Of a stretch of 9,825 nt of DNA, positions 6,221 to 9,825 are shown in pieces. The DNA lies in assembly GCA_964529405.1 (NCBI GenBank), contig CAZGWE010000024.1:1-9825 (forward strand), given 5' to 3'. A program made the translations under genes and the position numbers. The stretch comes from CAZGWE01 sp964529405. Lineage in GTDB: Bacteria > Patescibacteriota > UBA1384 > XYA2-FULL-43-10 > 1-14-0-10-43-13. Every line of letters starts with the position of its first letter. The stretch's first letter is position 1. A model generated the notes under the pieces. The model searched no databases. It was not told the origin of the DNA and was given only the letters and a program-made list of their open reading frames with translations.

Positions 6221-7120
6221 ATGCCTGAACTTCCAGAGGTTGAGACAATCAAACGCGGCCTGGAAACAAAGATTGTCGGCAAGAAAATCACCGATGTTGA
6301 AGTGGCAAACTATAAAATCTTCCAAGGCCACGGACACGATGTAACGGGTAAAAAAGTGGTTGGCATTAGGCGGCGAGCTAAGGTTTTGTGTATTTGTTTA
6401 GAGGGAGATAAAAACCTGCTTTTCCATCTCAAGATGACGGGGCAGCTGATATATCGGAAAACGGAAGACGGAGGACAGAGAACGGATTTTGCAGGGGGCC
6501 ACCCCACCAAAGATTGGCTGGCGGAGCTGCCGAACAATTTTACTCGAATTATTTTCACTTTTAATGACGACTCAAAACTTTTCTTTAACGATATGCGGAT
6601 GTTCGGCTGGTGCCGGGTGTTGTCGGGCGAAGAGGTTAATAATATTTTCAAAGAGGACTACGGTCCCGAGCCCCTTCGACTTGCTGACGCTCGCTCAGGG
6701 CAAGCCCCCGATGAATTTACTATCGAGTATTTGGTGTCGATGGCCAAGAGGTTTCCCAACCGCAAGATAAAGCAATTTATCACCGATCAAAAAATTATTG
6801 CCGGAGTGGGCAATATCTATGCCGACGAAGCCTTGTTCTACGCTAAAATATCGCCTTTGAGATTAGTAAAAGACATAAGTATGGCAGAGTATGATAAATT
6901 AAGAAAAGGTATTATAAAGTCGTTAAAGCTCGGTATTAAGTGGGGCGGCGCATCAGTCGATACTTATGTCAATGCCGAGGGTGAAGTAGGTGGTGCCCAT
7001 CTTCATACCAAAGTTTATCGCCATACCGGCAAACCTTGCCCTGATGGCTGTGGCGGCGCGGTCAAAAAGATCACCCTGGGCGGCCGCGGGACGCACTATT
7101 GTCCCGCTTGCCAGAAATGA
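6221..7120 (+). CDS. mutM: Formamidopyrimidine-DNA glycosylase (Fpg/MutM)
   Basis: Bifunctional base-excision repair enzyme that removes 8-oxoguanine and ring-opened purines and then cuts the abasic site. It has 299 residues; E. coli Fpg has 269. Pro2 (nucleophile) and Glu3 are in MPELPEVETI. Lys54 in RRAKVL, Met72 in KMTG, Arg126 in NDMRMFGW and Asn198 in GVGNIYADE match known functional residues. The C-terminal zinc finger has Cys273, Cys277, Cys294 and Cys297, with Arg289 in the finger loop. AAGGAG (6211-6216) lies just before ATG. Two segments are extra: about residues 81-94 (TEDGGQRTDF, from a GGAAGACGGAGGACAG-like tract) and residues 153-163 between PEPL and DEF, read from a palindromic element. 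Both lie between core elements, so activity is probably kept. Confidence 0.96.
   Translation: MPELPEVETIKRGLETKIVGKKITDVEVANYKIFQGHGHDVTGKKVVGIRRRAKVLCICLEGDKNLLFHLKMTGQLIYRKTEDGGQRTDFAGGHPTKDWLAELPNNFTRIIFTFNDDSKLFFNDMRMFGWCRVLSGEEVNNIFKEDYGPEPLRLADARSGQAPDEFTIEYLVSMAKRFPNRKIKQFITDQKIIAGVGNIYADEALFYAKISPLRLVKDISMAEYDKLRKGIIKSLKLGIKWGGASVDTYVNAEGEVGGAHLHTKVYRHTGKPCPDGCGGAVKKITLGGRGTHYCPACQK
6675..6706 (+). repeat. Palindromic element inserted in frame in fpg
   Basis: CTTGC (6679-6683 region) and GCAAG (6700-6704) are the arms around GACGCTCGCTCAGG. The whole adds 11 codons (residues 153-163, RLADARSGQAP) where Fpg proteins normally read PEPL-S-DEF. Its reverse complement carries CCTGAGCGAG and GTCGAAGGG, also found in intron 4 at 2661-2679. 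Confidence 0.7.
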
Positions 7121-7130
7121 TTGAAAGCCA

Positions 7131-7158
7131 TTGTATTTTTATTGCTTTGTGCTAATAT
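7131..7158 (+). promoter_or_regulatory. Likely promoter of the zinc-ribbon gene
   Basis: TTGTAT (7131-7136) and TAATAT (7153-7158) are 16 nt apart. They start 10 nt after the fpg stop. No terminator is seen between fpg and this site. Confidence 0.5.
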
Positions 7159-7193
7159 TTTAACAAAGCATTCCGACAGGAAAGGGGAACGAA

Positions 7194-7415
7194 ATGGGTA
7201 TTTTGGCTGCAGCGCTCTGCGACATAGCCGTCCGGCAATCCGGCCGGCCGCCGGCTTGCCCGTACTGCGGTGCAAGCCTGGTCTCGGTAAGCGGTACCGA
7301 GATCAAGAAATGCTGCCCGCAATGCGGGCAGAGCAGGTTCCTGCTTCTGGTGCCGCCTCTGCCGAAGGCAGAGGCTCTGGTTGGATTCGGCCAACAAAGG
7401 GTTCTGGCCGCATGA
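7194..7415 (+). CDS. Small zinc-ribbon protein, hypothetical
   Basis: A 73-residue protein whose middle is a two-knuckle zinc ribbon: CPYCG (about residues 22-26) and CPQCG (41-45), separated by GTEIKKC. It could bind one zinc ion and act in nucleic-acid or protein contact; nothing more specific can be read. AAAGGGG (7181-7187) lies 6 nt before ATG. A promoter and a strong terminator flank it, so it is a single-gene unit. Oddly, the coding region is full of near-perfect hairpins: TCTCGGTA/TACCGAGA, CTGCCCGC/GCGGGCAG (7313-7331) and GCCTCTGCC/GGCAGAGGC with a GAA loop (around 7353-7373). The knuckle codons explain part of this. A structured RNA is the main alternative. Confidence 0.6.
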   Translation: MGILAAALCDIAVRQSGRPPACPYCGASLVSVSGTEIKKCCPQCGQSRFLLLVPPLPKAEALVGFGQQRVLAA

Positions 7416-7475
7416 CGATACGGCCAGATTGTTGGGGCGTGGTGGCAATGGAAAACCCCCACGCCTTTTTCTTTT
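7403..7475 (+). terminator. Intrinsic terminator after the zinc-ribbon gene
   Basis: GGCGTGG (7436-7442) pairs with CCACGCC (7459-7465), followed by TTTTTCTTTT. Just upstream TCTGGCCG (7403-7410) pairs with CGGCCAGA (7421-7428), an extra stem across the stop codon. Confidence 0.8.
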
Positions 7476-7485
7476 GGCTGATAAG

Positions 7486-7515
7486 TTGACGCTGGTATTG
7501 CTTAGCAGGTAAAAT
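7486..7515 (+). promoter_or_regulatory. Promoter of the nucleotidyltransferase gene
   Basis: TTGACG (7486-7491) and TAAAAT (7510-7515) are 18 nt apart, just after the preceding terminator. This rules against translation starting at the ATG at 7514, which lies inside the -10 box. Confidence 0.6.
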
Positions 7516-7555
7516 GTCATTGATTAATTCATTGTTGCATAGAGGAGAATGTGAT

Positions 7556-8326
7556 ATGCGAAATATTGCCGCCGTTATATTGGCCGCCGGCAAGGGGACG
7601 CGTATGAATGATGGAAACGGCTCGCCGATCCCCAAGGTTATGTTTGAGATAAACGGCGCTCCAATGATCCGCTACTCCGTCAACAACATCAAAGAGGCGG
7701 AAATAGAAAAAATTGTTCTGGTGGTGGGATATAAGCAGGAGCTAATCCGCTCTTATCTGGACGGCGAGGTGGAATATGTTGTCCAGGAAGAACAGCTGGG
7801 CACCGGCCATGCGGCCGCTATGTCCAGGAATCTCTTGAAAGGCAAAACGCAAGCAATTCTGATTTGCTACGGCGATATGCCGCTCTTTCAGCCGTCCACA
7901 ATCAAACGTCTCGTCGAGCTTTTTGAGACGGAAAAGCCCGTCATCGCCATGCTTTCTGTTGTTTTTGACAATCCGGAATTTTGGGCTTACGGCCGGATCA
8001 TTCGCGATAAGAGCGATCGTGTCATCGGCATTGTCGAGCAAAAAGATTGTAATCCGGAACAACTGAAAATCAAAGAGTCAAACCCCGGCTTTTATATTTT
8101 CGATGCAGACTGGTTTTTCAATAATTGCCGGAAACTAAAATCAAATAATGTCCAAAACGAGTACTATCTGACCGATATGATCGGCATTGCTGCCGGGCAG
8201 GGCAAAAAGATTATCGCGACTAGGGTCGAGCATGAATGGGAAGCGCTGGGTATCAATAATCCAAGCCAATTAAACCAGGCCGAAGAAATTTTGCGTTCCA
8301 AGGCGGCGGTACCGGCTAAAGTGTAA
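7556..8326 (+). CDS. GlmU-type nucleotidyltransferase, N-terminal domain only
   Basis: Encodes a 256-residue Rossmann-type sugar-phosphate nucleotidyltransferase closest to the uridyltransferase half of GlmU, which makes UDP-GlcNAc from GlcNAc-1-phosphate for cell-wall and glycan synthesis. Signatures in order: AAVILAAGKGTRM (residues 5-17), PKVM, QEEQLGTGHA, YGDMPL, YGRI, GIVEQKD, NEYYLTDMI and EALGINNPSQLNQAEEIL. These parallel E. coli LAAGKGTRM, AEQLGTGHA, YGDVPL, GYGRI, GIVEHKD, EYYITD and GVNNRLQL. The left-handed beta-helix acetyltransferase half is absent; the gene stops where that domain would begin. There is a 4-residue insert before PKVM, and NPG replaces NTG. The start at 7556 has AGGAG (7543-7547) 8 nt upstream. 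The acetylation step must be elsewhere, or the enzyme uses another sugar phosphate. Confidence 0.9.
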   Translation: MRNIAAVILAAGKGTRMNDGNGSPIPKVMFEINGAPMIRYSVNNIKEAEIEKIVLVVGYKQELIRSYLDGEVEYVVQEEQLGTGHAAAMSRNLLKGKTQAILICYGDMPLFQPSTIKRLVELFETEKPVIAMLSVVFDNPEFWAYGRIIRDKSDRVIGIVEQKDCNPEQLKIKESNPGFYIFDADWFFNNCRKLKSNNVQNEYYLTDMIGIAAGQGKKIIATRVEHEWEALGINNPSQLNQAEEILRSKAAVPAKV

Positions 8327-8422
8327 GGGTTCAGAAATTTTTTTAGCCTAATTTTCATTATTAGTAAATGATAATTTGAATTAACACTGTATCGTGTTGA
8401 AGTGAATCGCGGAGGGTGTTTT
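8327..8422 (+). other. Gap between nucleotidyltransferase gene and recO
   Basis: A short AT-rich stretch without a gene. TCATT/AATGA (8357-8373 region) can form a weak stem, but no convincing terminator is seen. GGAGGG (8411-8416) resembles a ribosome site but lies about 20 nt from the recO start, too far to serve it. Confidence 0.5.
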
Positions 8423-8430
8423 GCTATAAT
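8423..8430 (+). promoter_or_regulatory. Extended -10 promoter of recO
   Basis: TGCTATAAT-type extended -10 box (TATAAT at 8425-8430), the same box as upstream of the HAD gene. No good -35 lies at normal spacing. It ends only 6 nt before the recO ATG, so transcription should begin at or next to the start codon. Confidence 0.6.
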
Positions 8431-8436
8431 GGCAGT

Positions 8437-9225
8437 ATGATATTAAAGACGGCCGGGATTGTTATCAGAAGGCAAAATTTTTCCGAGGCTGACCGCATAC
8501 TGACTATATTTACGGAACGGTTTGGCAAGGTTAAGGCTATTGCCAAGGGGGTGCGCAAAATTAAATCGCACTTGGCAGGCAGCCTGGAGCCTTTTGTCCT
8601 TTCGGATTTACAGTTGCATGAGGGTAAGACGTTTTATACCGTAACCGGAGCGGCCGTCAAAAACGGCTTTCCCGTCTTGCATGAAGACCTCCGAAAAATG
8701 GCCGGCGCTTTTTATGTCGGTGAATTGGTTGACAAATTCGAAAAAGAGGGCCAGAAGTCGGAGAGGGTCTTTGAGTTATTGGCTCGGATGTTGGAGGTGG
8801 TTGACCGCGATGATTATCGGCAGGACCAGGGGACAGTCCCCTCTGGGGGACAGTCCCCTCTAAGCAGCTCCCTCATTCTTCGCATTTTTGAAGTTCAGCT
8901 TCTTAAAGAGTCCGGTTTTTGGGGCGACCTGTCGATCTGCCTGCACTGCAAGAAAAAACTGCAGCCGGCTGAAAACTATTGGGATGGCGAGGAGGGCGGC
9001 ATTATCTGCGGCCGCTGCCAAGGGCAATTCCACCATGGCCGGCTTGTCTCGAATAATCTGATTAAATTTTTCCGCCTGGTTGAAAAGGAGGGTTTTGATC
9101 TGACCGGCCGGTTTAATTTTAAGCGGGAACTGGCCGCGGAAGCCGAGTCTGTCCTCTCCGGTTACATCAAGGGCGTTTTGGAATCCGACCTGAAAAGCCG
9201 GCACTTTTTGCACCATCTCTCTTGA
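8437..9225 (+). CDS. recO: DNA repair protein RecO
   Basis: A 262-residue recombination mediator that works with RecR to load RecA on SSB-coated gaps (RecF pathway). The N-terminal OB-fold reads MILKTAGIVIRRQNFSEADR, then FTERFGKVKAIAKGVRK and LAGSLEPF (to about residue 80). The helical C-terminal domain carries a four-cysteine zinc site: Cys168, Cys171, Cys191, Cys194. Length is near the family norm of about 240-260. The start at 8437 matches the conserved N-terminus; the earlier in-frame GTG at 8416 would add seven residues before the promoter's own start point and is rejected. No ribosome site is properly spaced, consistent with a leaderless message. Residues about 129-142 (QDQGTVPSGGQSPL) come from a tandem palindrome and form a surface-type linker insert. 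Confidence 0.94.
   Translation: MILKTAGIVIRRQNFSEADRILTIFTERFGKVKAIAKGVRKIKSHLAGSLEPFVLSDLQLHEGKTFYTVTGAAVKNGFPVLHEDLRKMAGAFYVGELVDKFEKEGQKSERVFELLARMLEVVDRDDYRQDQGTVPSGGQSPLSSSLILRIFEVQLLKESGFWGDLSICLHCKKKLQPAENYWDGEEGGIICGRCQGQFHHGRLVSNNLIKFFRLVEKEGFDLTGRFNFKRELAAEAESVLSGYIKGVLESDLKSRHFLHHLS
8829..8858 (+). repeat. Tandem palindrome inside recO
   Basis: GGGGACAGTCCCC occurs twice, at 8829-8841 and 8846-8858, with a 17-nt period. Each copy is self-complementary and the two can also pair with each other. They are read in frame as a Gly/Pro/Ser-rich linker between helices of the RecO C-terminal domain. Confidence 0.85.
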
Positions 9226-9317
9226 GGCTTTGCAAGAAACGCCAAAAAGTCCTTCCATTGTTTTTTAGTTTATAATATAATAAGGGATAGAAAATCCTAA
9301 GTGTATGGAGGGGAGTT
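9226..9317 (+). promoter_or_regulatory. Intergenic region with promoter and ribosome site for the last gene
   Basis: Two overlapping TATAAT boxes lie at 9271-9276 and 9276-9281; no strong -35 is apparent. GGAGGGGAG (9307-9315) is a near-perfect ribosome site, 6 nt (from GGAGG) before TTG at 9318. No clear terminator for recO is seen. Confidence 0.55.
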
Positions 9318-9825
9318 TTGTCTTTACGTAGGCAAATCAGGTTTTTGACTTCCAGCACTCTTAAAGTACGGCGAAAAATCACATCGCCTGTTTTGGGGTT
9401 GATACGAGAGATTGTAAAAAGAAAACGAAAGACAAATCGGCCGTCCGGCGGAGCTAACCCGTCGTTCCTGTCTAAATTATTAATAGTCGTTTTTTCCCGC
9501 TCGCCGAGGGTAAATTTTGCTAAAATTAAAATCAAACCGAATTTGACGGCCGGCGTAAGCAAGGATAAGGCGGCGGTTATTGACGAGACGGTCGAGGCCT
9601 TGCGCCAAAAGGCGAATGAGATCGAGGCGTTGGATAGAAAGATCATCCAGCTCCAGCAATCCGGCCGGACATCAATTAAGGTGATGAACAAGCTCCATGT
9701 TTATTTGAGTATGCGGAGCAGGCTCTACCATCATCTCCATATCAACCCTTATATGAGCCAGATCAACCTGTCCGCCCTCTTGATCTTTATTATTACTTTC
9801 GGCTTTTCTATTGCCAGCAACTTCT
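9318..9825 (+). CDS. Hypothetical membrane protein, N-terminal part
   Basis: I do not recognise this protein. The frame is open from TTG at 9318 to the window end (169 codons). TTG is chosen because GGAGG is 6 nt upstream; the nearby ATG at 9305 is out of frame, and no ATG in frame occurs before codon 123. The first 75 residues are very basic (RKRKTNRPSGG, RVNFAKIKIK). Residues about 82-114 (DKAAVIDETVEALRQKANE and onward) look like a coiled coil. A membrane segment begins near residue 149 (INLSALLIFIITFGFSIA). This gives a cytoplasmic basic/coiled-coil head of about 148 residues before the membrane, so it is not a simple signal peptide. The larger part, probably extracellular, is beyond the window. 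Confidence 0.6.
   Translation, partial: MSLRRQIRFLTSSTLKVRRKITSPVLGLIREIVKRKRKTNRPSGGANPSFLSKLLIVVFSRSPRVNFAKIKIKPNLTAGVSKDKAAVIDETVEALRQKANEIEALDRKIIQLQQSGRTSIKVMNKLHVYLSMRSRLYHHLHINPYMSQINLSALLIFIITFGFSIASNF

Noticed and set aside
5775..6248. A 157-codon frame on the minus strand opposite the HAD gene
   Set aside because: Shadow of a clear HAD gene with all motifs on the plus strand; no start signal or family match.
7121..7520. Several overlapping frames around the zinc-ribbon gene on both strands
   Set aside because: They lack ribosome sites or cross the terminator; the 7194 frame has the ribosome site and paired CxxC knuckles.
8829..8858. CRISPR-like repeat
   Set aside because: Only two 13-nt palindromes with a 4-nt spacer, inside a conserved gene.
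9167..9691. A 174-codon minus-strand frame opposite the last gene
   Set aside because: It overlaps the recO end and lacks a ribosome site, while the plus strand has a strong ribosome site, an open frame, a coiled coil and a membrane segment.

Overview
The window begins inside a bacterial 23S rRNA gene and continues through the 5S rRNA into a block of small protein genes. All three stop codons end reading frames, so the standard bacterial code fits. Five group I introns packed into the peptidyl-transferase part of the 23S gene, a stand-alone GlmU-type nucleotidyltransferase, short intergenic gaps and palindromic insertions inside reading frames suggest a Candidate Phyla Radiation (Patescibacteria) genome. 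That placement is inference; no marker here proves it.

Positions 1-4640 are the 3' third of the 23S rRNA, covering roughly E. coli positions 1860 to the 3' end. Five group I introns interrupt it. By conserved landmarks and counting they follow E. coli positions U1931, U1951, U2262, U2500 and 2533. Each junction is supported by an exon/guide-sequence pairing (P1), and four of five also by a P10 pairing. Introns 1 and 3 share one core type (IB-like). Introns 2, 4 and 5 share another, with extra stems between P7 and P3 (IA-like). Intron 1 has no gene. Introns 2, 4 and 5 carry three different LAGLIDADG homing endonucleases: one single-motif, one I-SceI-like with two motifs, and one I-CreI-like. 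Intron 3 carries a 111-residue protein I do not recognise. Intron 4 seems to end in A rather than G, and intron 5 has C rather than U before its 5' splice site.

Positions 4641-4822 are a tRNA-free spacer with hairpins. The 5S rRNA follows (about 4823-4944), with an intrinsic terminator overlapping its 3' end.

Positions 5038-5382 (minus strand) encode a PadR-type regulator, divergent from a HAD-type phosphatase. Their promoters appear to overlap, and the padR leader holds a terminator-like hairpin. On the plus strand come HAD, fpg (mutM), a small zinc-ribbon protein with its own promoter and terminator, a GlmU N-domain-like nucleotidyltransferase, recO with a probably leaderless start, and the start of a TTG-initiated membrane protein cut by the window end. 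Fpg and RecO act in base-excision and recombinational repair; the neighbours share no obvious pathway.

Small palindromic elements recur in introns 3 and 4 and in frame inside fpg and recO.
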